Shown: in pieces, positions 30,718 through 42,083 of the stretch | Position numbering within the stretch: the stretch's first letter is position 1 | How the letters are laid out: each line of letters opens with the position of its first letter | Source: Massariosphaeria phaeospora | Taxonomy: Eukaryota; Ascomycota; Dothideomycetes; Pleosporales | NCBI GenBank assembly: GCA_011032825.1 | Contig: JAADJZ010000009.1 | Coordinates: 248,001-312,000, forward strand | Reading direction: 5' to 3' | Length of the DNA: 64,000 nucleotides | Made by a program: the position numbers and the translations under genes | The notes under the pieces: generated by a model | Databases searched by the model: none | What the model was told of the DNA's origin: nothing | What the model saw: only the letters and a program-made list of their open reading frames with translations

Positions 30718-32994
30718 ATGGCGCCGAACCGAGGACGTGGTGCTTTCCGTGGTGCTCCCCGTGGTGCTCCCCGTGATGCTCCCCGTGGAGGCTCTCGTGG
30801 CGGCTCTCGTGGCGGCTCTCGTGGTGCCTTCCGTGGCAGAGGGCGAGGCGGTCGGAATGCCAGAGGCGGTCGACAGACGGGCTTTTCCACGGCCCGGGTC
30901 GATGAGCCCAGCGCGGAGGGGTGAGCACAGTCGCTATAGTGTGCTGAACAAATACTAACACAACACAGACAGCGAGACGCCTCTCCTTCACCTAGCCCAG
31001 ACCTTGAATCGGACATCTTCGACGAGTCGTCTTCGGGCGAAGAGGAGGCCGAGCCCACGGCAAAAGCGTACCAGCGTCTACTGGAAACCTACACGGTCCA
31101 GTACAAAGCCACCGAGGAGCACCCGCGGAGAAAAAGACGGAAGCTGGATCGCGCGTCCCCCGCTTTGGATAAGGATCATGCGTCGGAGCCAGACGGGAGT
31201 AGCGACCAGGACGATGGCGTCGGGCAGCCAAGCGAGCGGATTGAGTACGCGCAAGACGAGGATGCGCTGGCGGGAGAGATACCGGTGGGCAATATAGAGG
31301 AGCTGCCAAGTCAGATGAAGGACAGCTTCGAGTTGCATTTTGCGAACCCAGACGGGAACGAGCTAGCGGCACGGCTGAAGGATATATCGGAAAATCAATG
31401 GACGACCCATAGAGTCGACGTTGCGAGTGGAGCCAGATGCACACTGCAGGTCCCCGGCCCAAACCGGGAGGCTTTGGAGAGAGAGAAACTGCGAAGCACA
31501 CAAAACATCCAACTGAAGCCACGGCTAGTCTCGAATGCGCACGACGTACTAGGTCAGTTCAACGACATGGAACAGGCTATTGCACCCTCCATCTTCGGCT
31601 ATCAGGACGTCCTGTTTGGGGCGAGGACCGCGCAGAATGCCGGCCGGCTCCGCCACATCACCTGTCTGCATGCGCTCAACCACATCCTAAAGACTCGCGA
31701 TCGAGTGCTAAAGAACAATGCAAGGCTATCTGCAGCTTCAGAAGACGACGATCTAGAATGCCGCGACCAGGGCTTCACCAGGCCCAAGATTCTCTTTCTC
31801 CTCGAAACCAAGCAGGCGTGTGTGCGAGCCCTGGACTCCATCACCAAACTACACGACTTTGACCAGCAGGAGAATAAGAAGCGGTTCCTGGAAAGCTACT
31901 CGTTGCCTGAGGACAAGTTCTCCGACGACAGGCCCGACGACTTCCGCGAGCTCTTCGAGGGCAACGACGAGAATGAGTTCAGACTCGGGGTGAAGCTGAC
32001 GCGGAAGACGCTCAAGTTCTACTCGACCTTCTACAACTCCGACATCATCTTCGCCTCGGCCTTGGGTCTGCGCCGGGCCATCGAATCCGGGGATCCCAAG
32101 AAGAAGAAAGACAGCGACTTCCTGTCGTCGATTGAGCTAGTGGTCATGGAGCAGGCGGACGCCACCCTGATGCAGAACTGGGAGCACGCCGACTTCGTCT
32201 TCGAGCACCTCAACCTGCAGCCCAAGGAGGCCCACGGCTGCGACTTTTCCCGCGTCCGTACGTGGTATCTCGACGGCCACATGCGCCACGTGCGCCAAAC
32301 CATTGTCCTCTCGGCCTACCTAACGCCCAAAATCAACACCCTCTACAACAAGCACATGGTCAACACGGCCGGCCGTCTCAAATACACGCCCGACTACGCC
32401 ACAGGCACCATCGAGGCGCTGCCCTACGGCATCAAGCAGACGTTCGCGCGCTTCGCCTCGCCCTCGCACCTCAGCGACCCAGACGCGCGCTTCAAGTACT
32501 TCCGCTCGACGACGCTGCCGCACATCACGCGGCTGCCGCAGCCCGCACCCGGCACCGGCCTCGGCGCGCTGCTCTTCATCCCCTCGTACCTTGACTTCGT
32601 GCGCGTGCGCAACGCGCTCGTCGACTCGGACCTGGCCTTCGGCTCGCTCTCCGAGTACACGGCCGCGCCCGACGTGCGCAAGGCGCGCGCGCACTTTTCC
32701 AGCGGCCGCCACGCGCTGCTGCTGTACACGGGCCGCGCGCACCACTTCAACCGGTATAATTTGCGCGGCGTTAAGCACGTGTACTTTTACGGCGTGCCGG
32801 AGAACCCGCGCTTCTACGACGAGGTGGTGGGGTTTGTGGGTAGGAGCGTCGAGCGCGGCGAGGTGGGCAGGGGGGAGGCGGGTGTTAGGGTCCAGTTTTC
32901 AAAGTGGGAGCGGTGGGAGCTGGAGCGCGTGGTGGGCGCGCCGAGGGTGGGGAGGATGGTGGCGGAGAAGGGGGATGTGTTTGATTTTGTGTAG
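30718..32994 (+). CDS. UTP25: U3 snoRNP-associated protein 25 (UTP25), small-subunit processome
   Basis: CDS join(30718..30920,30969..32994), 742 aa. Intron 30921-30968 (48 bp) has GTGAGC, a perfect TACTAAC branch and CACAG, and joins the frames as EPSAEG-QRDASPSPSPDLES. The N-terminus is an RGG/RGA-rich tail built from 12-bp DNA repeats. It is followed by an acidic stretch and a basic nuclear-like cluster (RRKRRKLDR). The conserved body has SQMKDSFELHFANPDG, RPKILFLLETKQACVRALDS, SSIELVVMEQADATLMQNWE, RVRTWYLDGHMRHVRQTIVL, SSGRHALLLYTGRAHHFNRY and VKHVYFYGVPENPRFYDEVV, ending KGDVFDFV at TAG. Utp25 is a helicase-like nucleolar factor required for 18S rRNA maturation. The length is normal. 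Confidence 0.94.
30745..30850 (+). repeat. Coding 12-bp minisatellite (GAPR / GGSR units) in UTP25
   Basis: Two short tandem arrays with a 12-bp period lie next to each other. About three GGTGCTCCCCGT-like units read Gly-Ala-Pro-Arg, and about three GGCGGCTCTCGT units read Gly-Gly-Ser-Arg. Both arrays keep the reading frame and produce an arginine-glycine-rich N-terminal tail. Array length is likely to vary among strains. Confidence 0.85.
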
Positions 32995-33770
32995 GGGTTG
33001 CGGTAGACGTTGTGCAGTAGGTAGGCTAGTCAGGACTTGCGGACGTGCGTGTTTGTCTCTGTGTGTGCGGTGTGAGAGTGGTGGCGTCGCATGGGTCTTG
33101 CCCGGCTGGATCAAGCAACATTCACACTCGCCTTCTGTCGTGGGTAGTATCTACCAGATCTGATCAGTTCAGTTCAGTTCAGTCAAGTCTAGTTCGGTCA
33201 AGTCCAGTTCAGTTCAATTTCACGTTTAATTAAGTCCTCTCGCCACCTCTAACTACCAAACCAACAAACAAACCTACATACATACATACATACATAAGAC
33301 TACTACGTGTGTATATACGTGCCCTCTGCTAGCTCTTCTCATCTCATCTCATCTCTCTTTCATCTCTCTTTTCTCTCCGCCCGCAGTACAAATCAAATCA
33401 AGTCAAGTCAAGTCCTGTCCAGTCCTGTCCCCGTCCCGTCAACTAACTTCAAGTTCTTTCTATACCGCTTGTTTCTATCTATCCATCTGCCTATCCATCT
33501 ACCTTACTATACATATGACTTCCATACAAACTACCTTTCTCACCTTCTTACTTTCTTTCTTTCTTTCTTGCTTTCTGTTTTTGGGGGATTTCCTTTCCGT
33601 TTTCCCACGTACAATTCTACCTAGGGAATTTCATTGATCTTACTAGCCTTCCTATCTCAATCTACTCTTCGCTACTCTTTAGCTCCTCACTTACTTACTT
33701 ACTTAGTTACTTACTCAGTCACTCGCTCACTCGCTCACGAGAGGGGGGCAGAAAGTAGATTAAACTATAA
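32995..33770. repeat. UTP25 3' flank with simple repeats
   Basis: A run of AGTTC-type pentamers is at about 33164-33220, CATA units at about 33275-33296, TCTCA units near 33336-33352, TTTC units near 33545-33567 and TTAC units near 33688-33710. No coding potential is visible. Confidence 0.7.
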
Positions 33771-34200
33771 TAACACTAGACAAGCCTAACGCCTGCTAAG
33801 CCGCAATTTTTAGTAAAGAAAGTATAAAAAAGCAGGTCTTGTAACCTCTAACTATAATAAGATAACAACAGCGTTTTTTCTTTTATAAACTTGATGCAAA
33901 GATTTTCATAGCTAGGCTTAATATACTTTCTTAATAGTTATAATTTTTCTTTTATGTTAACTATTAAAGAAAGTTATTCGTAAAAAGGTGGTTTTTCTTT
34001 ATTTCTCTTCAAAAAACGTACTAACAAATTTTTAACCTGATAAATTTTCTTTTAAATTTGTATGAAGGTAAAATGAATATATGCGATACTTCGTCTTTAA
34101 TTTTTATTTAGAAAAATTTAAGTGTGGCAGAGATATTCAAGTTCTAAAGTTAGCACTTTTTAGTGAGTTTTCGCTAGTTTTGGTAGAGGCTCGGCAGGCA
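33770..34200. other. AT-rich island
   Basis: A sharply bounded AT-rich segment in otherwise balanced DNA; by count, bases 33901-33960 have 12 G/C of 60 and 33961-34020 have 15 of 60. TpA- and TTTT-rich words dominate, and there is no ORF over 60 codons. It ends with TTCTAAAGTTAG (34142-34153), which also occurs in the AT-rich segment at about 51039. It could be an old repeat-induced point-mutated repeat, or simple AT-rich spacer. Confidence 0.5.
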
Positions 34201-34618
34201 TTACACTCGTCTAGTGTCAACATAGTCTAACAGTACCATCCAAAGCCGTCCGTTATTATCGATGCAACCCAAAGGCCAGACCTGCATAAGCGTTACAAAG
34301 GAGGCAGTAGAACCACATCACACGAAAGCAAGATTCAATATGATTTCATGTTTCCTTTTTCCAGACGATGGATTCTTTCATCAATTAAGGTCTATCATGT
34401 ACACATACCATGCGCATGAGGCCCAGCCGCAAGATAATGCACAAATTCTATCCCGTCCCATAAACTATATAGACACAGAGAACGGCAGTGTAGAAAAAAA
34501 AGGAAAGGGAGATCTAAAGATCGGGGTATGAGCCATGCAGTTAATCACCAGTTCCCGAGAGTCCCATGCGTCATTCGGGCTTGAAGCCCAAAATCCCATT
34601 ATCACGACGAAAGGCTTT
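34201..34618. other. Intergenic 3' flank of PHO89, no gene seen
   Basis: About 420 bp between the AT-rich island and the 3' end of the sodium-phosphate symporter gene. One short plus-strand ORF (34262-34531) shows no family features. Confidence 0.4.
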
Positions 34619-36531
34619 TTAGAAATGGGGCGCGTTGAGGAACAGGCCCATGAGCACACCGGCAATGGTGCCGGCGATGGGAATGGTGGCGATCCACGAG
34701 AGCACCAAGAGGCCGACTCGCTGCCAGTTGACCGACTTGATGTGGCCGTTGCAGAGACCGACGCCGACGGTGGCGCCAGTGATGCACATGGACGTCGAGA
34801 CTGGGAGCGAGAACTGGGAGAAGACGAGGACAGTGACGGCAGCACCCATCTCCATAGAGCAGCCTAGTTTACAAGTTAGCAGACAGTACATGTGGATGTG
34901 GGAGACGGGAATACGAACCTCGGCTGGGGGAGTGGTAAGTGATCTTATTACCCATGACCTTCATGATGTTGTAGCCGTAGGTGATGAGACCGATGGAGAT
35001 GGTGGCAGAGAGAACAGCAAGCTGCCAGACGGGGACGGGAGCCTTGGACTGGGCAGCGTTACCGGTAGACCAGGCGCCGTAGATGACAGCCCAGGGGCCG
35101 ACCGAGTTACCGATATCGTTGGCACCGTGGGCGAACGAGGCCGTGCAGGCGGTGAGAACCTGGACGAACGAGTACGTGTGCTCGACCTCGTTGGGGTACT
35201 TCTCAGCCAGCGAGTAGACACGCTCCATGCGGGCACCCTCAGGGGTACCGGAGTGGCCAGTCTGGGCGGCGTGGATGTCGTAGTGGAGACCGTAGAGCGC
35301 ACCGCAGACGAGGTAGGCGGGAATGCGCTTGATCATGATGACCATGTTGTGCGTCTCGTAGAGCTCGCCGGGGCCCATGGGAGTGTCGCGGAGCGTGCGC
35401 ATGGCCCAGCCAAGAGGGCCACGCTTCTTGAGAAGCTTAGCCTTGAGCTTAGCGTCACCTTCAGCCTGGATCTCTTTGTATGTCTGCTGCTTGATCTCCG
35501 AGTGGGCGAGCTTCTTCTCGTTGTCGTCGGACGCGGAGATGATGACATCGCCGTTGTGGTCGAATGACTTGGCCGAGTTGGTGGAAGAAAGATCGTCGTC
35601 GTCCTCCTGGACAACAGCGTAGTTGGGGATAATGGCGCGCTCAGCACCCTCCGGGGCCGGACGCCTGAAGAGAAGGGGACCCATCAGGAACATCCACCAC
35701 TTGACGGTGTGGTCCTTCTTGATGACCTTGGCGTGGACGTAGGGGACGAAGAAGAGGGCGGCCAGGAGCGCAACACCACTACCAGTTCCCATGGTGACAG
35801 CGGCAACATACCACGACGGCTTCTTGTTTAGGCCGAGGTTGGGCGATCCCTTGTAGACAATGGAGAGGGTGCAGATAGTGCCGGCAATGAGGAAGAAGAA
35901 GGGCGCCGTGTAGATGGCGACGGGGACCGGGTTCTTGCGCATGTGGACGACGACCTTGATGAGCATGAAGATGGTGGCGCCAAAGCCAGCCGAGATGGCG
36001 GGCGCCATGCCGAGACCAGCGAAGATGGCGCCGAGACCCTTGCCGCCGTTCCATCCCCATTGGACCTGCGAGGCGCCGACGGTGGCGACACCGACACCGG
36101 CAACGGCCGAGATAAGCGAGTAGGTCGAGGAGACGTGGGCGGAATGCTTGGTGCACCACATGACCCACATGGAGGCGCCTGCAAGGGCACAGGTGAAGGC
36201 CAGCATCTGCACGTCGGCGTCGCCCTTGAAGGCCTTGTTGGGGATGATGCCGTTCTTGATGGTGTCGGCGGTGCGGGCGCCGACGGTGATAGCGCCTAGC
36301 ATCTCGAAGACGGTGCCGAAGACCATGGCCTGGCGGTACGAGATGGACCGCGACGAGACACTGGTGGCCCACGCGTTGGCGACATCGTCTGGCAACGAGT
36401 CAGGGCGTGAACTATAGCGGGCACAGATGGAGGGGGCTAGACTACTTACTGGCACCGTTGTTGTAGGCGTCGAGCAGGGCGAAGAAGGTGCCGATAACGA
36501 ACACGTACGTGTACTGGTCGAGTTGCGGCAT
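34619..36531 (-). CDS. PHO89: Sodium:inorganic phosphate symporter (PHO89 / PHO-4 type)
   Basis: CDS complement(join(34619..34863,34919..36388,36450..36531)), 598 aa, ATG at 36531 and stop TAA. It belongs to the PiT family, which imports phosphate with Na+ at the plasma membrane. The two inverted PHO-4 signature repeats are present: ANDVANAWATSVSSRSISYR near residue 28 (formed across intron 1, 61 bp) and FAHGANDIGNSVGPWAVIYG in the C-terminal half. About ten to twelve hydrophobic segments surround a central hydrophilic loop (EDDDDLSSTNSAKSFDHNGD and following). The last exon, after a 55-bp intron with a GCTAACT branch, encodes SMEMGAAVTVLVFSQFSLPV, STSMCITGATVGVGLCNGH and the C-terminal GVLMGLFLNAPHF. 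A CCAAT box in reverse orientation is at 36747-36751. Confidence 0.95.
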
Positions 36532-38780
36532 CTTGAGGGGTCTTGAAGAGAGAGTGGAGACAAGACGGGGACAAGACGGATAGCCGGCAGACAGGCAGGC
36601 GTGATGGGCGGTGGGCGGTGGGCGAGGATGCTGAGATGGTGAGCTGCTGAGCAGGACAGGGCTCTTAAGTAGCCCAAGAGTGCTGAAGGCTCAAGGCGCA
36701 CTCGGCTGGTGGGAGGGAGGACGACGTGAGCGATTGCGGGCGTGTGATTGGCCGGGCAGGGTGGGATCCATCAGGAAGCCGGAAAGAAGCCATTTCGCAG
36801 AGGCATTGGCAGCTTGGCGGCGGTGGTGGCCAACACTGAAGCAGACGTAAGTCCGCGCGCCGGTCGGTGCGGGCGTGGGAGGGGGTGTGGGCGTTGGGGG
36901 AGGGCAGCGGAGCGTCGCGATTGAAGCTCTTGGCAGGCGCTTGGCAGTGCGCGGACGGGCGGCCAACCAGCGCGCGGCCTGCCAGCACGTTCGGTGCACG
37001 TCGATGCCAATGGTCGATCTCCCGCCGGGCCAGCCGCGCCTTCCTGCAGGGCCCAGCAGCCACCGCCGGAAGGAGCAGCCGCCACCGGCCTTGGACACAA
37101 CTGCTCCCCACGGCTGGACTTTGGACAAAACCTTACAATCGCCATCGCGCGCAGCAGACGACGGGCGCACTGCGGCCAGACGGCCAGGCCTGCCACCACC
37201 GCCGTCACCCGCCCAGCCGCCATCCATCAGACACGGCGGCCAGATCTGCCCTCGGCCGTCACCACCCCGCGGGCGCACGCTGGGGCTCGTAGCCGCACAA
37301 CCTCGAGCGCCGGTCACCGTCAACAGGACCCCGGGCCCTCCAGGGCTTATCGCATGCGCCCGCTGCTGCCCCCCGCTGCGCCTGGTGCAACAGCAACACC
37401 GACCCTCCAACCGGTCGGCTACCGGTCCAGTCCACGCTCTTCCACGCATTCGGACAGTCCGGGGACTGAGCGGCCTGTGCATCGTTGCAGCCAGGGCGCA
37501 GGTGCAGCTGCGCAGTGCCACACGGGCCCCGCGCCTTCTCATCAGCCAACCCACCGGCCAGCTGTTTGAGAGGGCCGACCCCGTCTAGCTGCCCGTAAAC
37601 CCCATCCCGCAGCGCATGTGTTCGCACGGGCGCCTCCCATTGGCCCCCCCGAGGCAACGTGAGAGAGTTTTCCTATACGGGATGGGATGTGCAAACCGGC
37701 GCTGGCGAGTGGCGGGCACGCTGGACGACTGGGCAGCATATCGTCGAGCCGACTCGACGGCGAACTGGCGGCATGTCCTCGGTTGGTCGTTAGGGGAATG
37801 AGGCAATGACAGACGAGTCCACCAGACTCCACACGTCCCCGGCTGCCTGTGCAGGCACTCCGAATTGACCCTCCATGCGCCGGCGTATAGCATCGCATCG
37901 CCGGCTCCGGGACAGCACACCATGTGTATGCGGAATAGGGCACACGATCGCACCCAGGGCACGAAGCGAGGAACCGGAGCATGCACGCAACAGCCGCTTG
38001 CTGTGTGCCCATGTCGAGGCTAGCAGCGTCGCCATCGCCCATTCTTTCCACTCGGCGGTATATCTTGGCATTACGTCCGTGGTGGGTCCAGTCTAGCGTT
38101 TCCCGCTGCATGTGTTCTAGAAGCTCGTTATCTACCGTCCAAGTGAGACTCGAGAGACGTCCCCGAGCACGTCTGACGCCATCTGATGGATAATACATTT
38201 TTCAAAGCATGCCGTGAATAAGCAGAAGGAATGTTTCACCCCGCGAGTCATCACCCCGCTGTAGTAATGCTGCGTGAGGTCCAGACTAAGTGCTTATGGG
38301 TCCCGCGCGTGGGATTCCACTGCCGCTAGACGCCGCGGAGCTCCGAGGCACAGCAGTCGGTGTTGGTGTTGGTGAAGCAGTGGTCTGGAAATCTTTTCTC
38401 TTGACCTTTATGCGTGGCGTTCGTTCAACGGAAATTTCCCCCGTTTTCTTCATTCGGACTCGTAGCGAGGCACTGCTGATCCGGTTTGGATTCGATGCTA
38501 AATCTCCGACGAGACAACCGCGTCGCCATTGCAAAAGTCCTAGCATCGGGCATTACCTTCTTTCCGTACGATAGCTCAGCGTTTACCGCCCGCTATCAGC
38601 TTCTCTTGCGCCAATTCCCCGCTCGTACATACATAGCTTTCGCGAAGGAGTCGTTTGGATCCCGATGACTTTTTCGACCATACCTGGACAGGTGCGAACT
38701 TGCACTCCATCTTCCATCGCGGATGGAGGGCGTCCTGAACCAAAATTAGTGCTCTTTTGTATTCGACATGCGGTGGATGG
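36532..38780. other. GC-rich intergenic region upstream of PHO89, no supported gene
   Basis: 2.2 kb with long ORFs open on both strands at once (for example 36691-37554 minus and 36875-37588 plus). Their translations are Ala/Arg/Pro/Gly-rich, without hydrophobic cores or motifs, as expected of chance frames in GC-rich DNA. The first part should be the PHO89 promoter (CCAAT at 36747-36751, minus orientation; CACGTT at 36986-36991 as a weak Pho4-like core). Confidence 0.5.
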
Positions 38781-38788
38781 ACACGTCT

Positions 38789-39298
38789 TCAGCCGACATT
38801 GGTCATGTACCAGACGATCTCGCCCAGATACTCCCGATATTCTGTCCGAATTGAACGCTCCAGTGTCCAGCTAGGTAGCCCCAAAGCAACATGCGGTGGA
38901 GTACGCGGCGAGTATACATCCAGGCTCCAATAAATGCGGTCATGGATAAGGCGTGGGCTGCCTCTCGACAGTCGAGCCGTGATTTCGTACTGAAAAAGCT
39001 TCCTGGGTATAGGGACCACGGCAGGGATGAGGAGATTGTCGTATTTGGCCCCGAAGAGGAGCGCGCTGATATCGCCTGAATTGACCAGCAGGACTGGATG
39101 TCTTCATAGAGCGCCGAACCAGGGAGAGCGATGCCCAAGAACGAGCGAGGATTGCGACTGGATTTCGACATTCATATTTGACGAAGCCCCCAACGCCACC
39201 TCCGAGACCAGCCAAAAGCGAAAGTTGGAACTGAATTTCGACATCGGTAGCTGACGAAGCTTCCCACGCCGCCTCCGAGACCGGCCAGACTCATGCAA
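38789..39298 (-). pseudogene. Relic hypothetical gene, one in-frame TGA
   Basis: On the minus strand one frame is open from 39298 to 38789 except for TGA at 39104-39106. Upstream it reads SSLVLGHRSPWFGAL; downstream it continues RHPVLLVNSGDISALLFGAK and then IPRKLFQYEITARLSRGSPR and YREYLGEIVWYMTN. The second part looks like real protein sequence (mixed hydrophobic and charged residues, no low complexity). Arginine (CGA) would fit the stop. The first part overlaps a diverged 73-bp tandem repeat, so its coding status is doubtful. I do not recognise a family. It could be the tail of a gene whose start has been lost. Confidence 0.35.
39163..39290. repeat. Diverged 73-bp tandem duplication
   Basis: The segment beginning TTTCGACATTCATATTTGAC at 39163 is repeated, with scattered substitutions, from 39236 (TTTCGACATCGGTAGCTGAC). 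Both copies share GACGAAGC..CC.ACGCC.CCTCCGAGACC.GCCA. By eye about 40 of 52 aligned bases match. On the minus strand both copies can be read as GLGGGVG.FV.Y.CRN, so the duplication may once have been coding. Confidence 0.7.
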
Positions 39299-39299
39299 T

Positions 39300-40834
39300 C
39301 CGACTTGCGTACCTCTGCCTCGATATTGCGTGGTGTAGCAGATACAATGGATATATGCAGAGATCTCTCAGTCCATCCAGCTTGTCGCCAGAATCGAATG
39401 GCTAGCCTCCAAGATCCTAGAGCGCGTCGTATACTAGGAGTGACGGTGCTATCGGCGCCGATTTGACCACTTTGCTGCCAAACAAGACGAATCACTCAGC
39501 ACACGCTGTAAAAGAATGGAGCTCGTTCGAAGAGCCATTGAAATCCTTCATCTGGTCGTTGGAAATTGCCTATACATTGGGGCAGGCCTGCGGGTCAACG
39601 TGCTGCGTTGGCTGACGGTGGAGCAGCGCCATGATGTGTCCGTGGGGTGCGAGAACACAACCGGATCAAGAGCTATGTGACCGATAGACGCGCAAGGCCG
39701 TGCAGTCGTTAGACGTTTAATGTGCCATGCCGCTGCTGCCGTGTGGTTTGGAGTCCGACAACGCGGTGCGAATAGCTGGAGTGGCGAATTCCGTCCAACG
39801 TCGCTGTTATAAGATGCGCTGTCTGCCAGCGAAAAATCCTCCTCACTCGTTACTTACAAGGAAGCATGGACAGAGATGGACATCGTGCATCCGGGATGGT
39901 GTAATGGCGTGGTTGCTGTTCGCGAGAGGTGACGTTGAACGGTTGAACATGCCAGAACGAATGCCTAGTCTTTGCCAAGCCGTTTTCGAGCTTGACTCTT
40001 TCCGTCCACTAGCGCCAAGCGGACGTTGATGCAAAACACGATTTGTAGAAACCATCCGCTGCGCATAAAGATCTTTAACACGAGCATCTATTGTCCAAGG
40101 GCATTTGCTCTTTCTTATAGTTAAGATATAGGGAGTTGAAATTGTACACGTACGCGTTACAGAGATTCTATGCATCTGCAGTTCGGTAAACACGAGCCCA
40201 TCTCCCATCTTACTGTACTTACTCTAGACCGGCCGAGCAAACGGATACTACATCGACTTCCTTGCAATGCCCATCCAAGCCCGCCCAGCCGTTAGAAGAT
40301 CGATCTTGCGCACGCGACCGTTTGCCCAGACGGGAGCCGGAATCCTTTCCGCTCGCCGCTCGCCGCTAGCCGCCCACTATTCCTAACCACACCACAATCC
40401 CCCGCCGCCATGCCATCTTTCGTTATCAACCATTCCCCCGCCCCTTCAACCCCACATTCCAGCTCGCTATGAGATAGCCCACTGCGCTTGGATGGCTCAT
40501 CGCTCATTAAAACGCATTGCGTATCCACCGTAAACGGCACGTTGCGTCGCATCGTTGATTACTCTGTATTCCACTGTGGCGCAGGCGAGGTCGTACAGCC
40601 CCGGATCTTCGTCTCATCTGGAGAGGAAGACAAGAGGAAGATTGCCAAAGTCCCGGCGGCGGCGCGTTGTGCCAGTCACCGGCATAACCACTGTGCCGCA
40701 CCGGAGTATATCGCATATCTTAAGAGCAGGAATCTAAGTCCCGGCGGCGGCGTAGAACCTCTGAGAGCCACAATAATGTCTCTGCTGCTTCGCCCCCGCC
40801 TCTGAGGCAGAAATGCTTGTGCTGAGCCTGTGAG
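39300..40834. other. Intergenic, no gene seen
   Basis: 1.5 kb with short overlapping ORFs only. None shows a domain or a convincing start. A CGGCGGCG motif occurs twice (about 40655 and 40743). Confidence 0.4.
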
Positions 40835-41482
40835 ATGCGTCTTCGAACGTCAGATGCGGCGCCGACGACGCTTCTGCAGCCGCGGCTGTGGAGGGCTTGG
40901 AGACGCTATGCGACCAAACCTCCTCCGTCGCACTCGCCCTCGCAGAAGAAGAAGAACGAACCAAAGGCGACGAAAGCCACGGGCGCATCGAAGCCCCACG
41001 ACGGAACTGCGCCCACAGGCAAAGACAAACCCTCCTATGCGCCGAAAACGCCCCCCAAGTACTTCACTTCCCGCATGCCTGCCAGCACCCCCTCCAGTAC
41101 ACCCACCACCTCCGCCCCCAGCCCCTACCTCTACCCCTTCATCACGCCGCCGTCCCCCTCCTCCCCCCTCGAAACCGCCATCAAGCGCCTCTCCCTCACG
41201 TACGCTACGCCCCTGCACCCCTCCCTCCTGCACGACATCCGCGCCGCAGCCCCCTAACTACCCTACCTCCCGGGCCTACACCGCGCGCTACAAACCCCAC
41301 CCTTCGACAAAGCGACGCAAGATCGTGACACCGCGCTCGCCATCATCTTCGGGAAGGCGCAACTCGCGCACTGGCAGCTGCCGCCGGCCGCGCGCGTGCT
41401 CCTGACCGAGGAGCAGCTCGCCGGCATGCAGGCTTGGCGCCGCTCCTACGACCGCAAGTATCGCCGGCAGCGTGAGTTGTAG
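40835..41482 (+). pseudogene. Small basic, possibly mitochondrial protein gene interrupted by TAA
   Basis: ATG 40835 opens a frame of 216 codons ending in TAG at 41480-41482, with a single TAA at 41255-41257. The N-terminus (LLQPRLWRAWRRYATKPPPS) is rich in Arg and hydroxylated residues and has an R-x-Y-A presequence-cleavage look, suggesting mitochondrial import. A Lys/Pro/Ser-rich linker follows, then LETAIKRLSLTYATPLHPSL and LHDIRAAAP before the stop. After it the same frame gives LPYLPGLHRALQTPPFDKAT and ALAIIFGKAQLAHWQLPPAA, LLTEEQLAGMQAWRRSYDRK. This looks like the structured C-terminal part of one protein, and Gln or Glu would fit the stop. I do not recognise the family. If the stop is real, the product loses its last third. 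Confidence 0.55.
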
Positions 41483-42083
41483 CAAGCGAGGGAGACGGTG
41501 CGGCGCTATGTCCAGGGCGGGCTATGTGCTGCCTAGGTGGCTGGAAATGGGGCTGTTGTTTGCGTGGGGTGGGGTGGGCGCGTGGTGGTTTGTGCCCGAG
41601 ATGGCGTTCGGGGGTGGAGGGCGGCGGTGTGGGTCATGGAGTGGCCGTTGAGTCAGGTGCTAGGTTGGTTTTGAACCGATGGCGGTTGAGTCGAATCGGG
41701 GTTTGGATTAGGTCGAGAGGGTGCTGGGGAAATAGAGCGGGAAACACTTTTTGCCCCTATTATATGGGATCCCTGAGTTGATTTGGAGGCTCTAGTCGAT
41801 GTAGCAGCAATAACAGTATGGCATCCAACACTGATCTGGTCATGCAGCTAATCCAGTTCCCGTGCAATATCCTTCCACTACCCAAACAGGCTTCAGGAAC
41901 AGGATCACATACTCACTACTTTTAGATAATTTAGCCTTATATCGAATACGTGCAGGATATATATCCCACCCCGTCGATCGATTTGGCCATACACACTCCA
42001 AACAATCTCATATCCGCCCTCTGGCTCCCACAATCCAAACTTCAACGCCTATCCGACACATCTTCCTCCCACTCCACATCCTC
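41483..42083. other. Convergent intergenic region, no gene seen
   Basis: About 600 bp between the 3' ends of the interrupted basic-protein gene and the minus-strand F-box-like gene. Short ORFs only, some G-rich. Confidence 0.45.

Noticed and set aside
36691..38198. Long ORFs on both strands (up to 287 codons)
   Set aside because: Simultaneously open frames in GC-rich DNA give Ala/Arg/Pro/Gly-rich translations without hydrophobic cores; no splice or family evidence.
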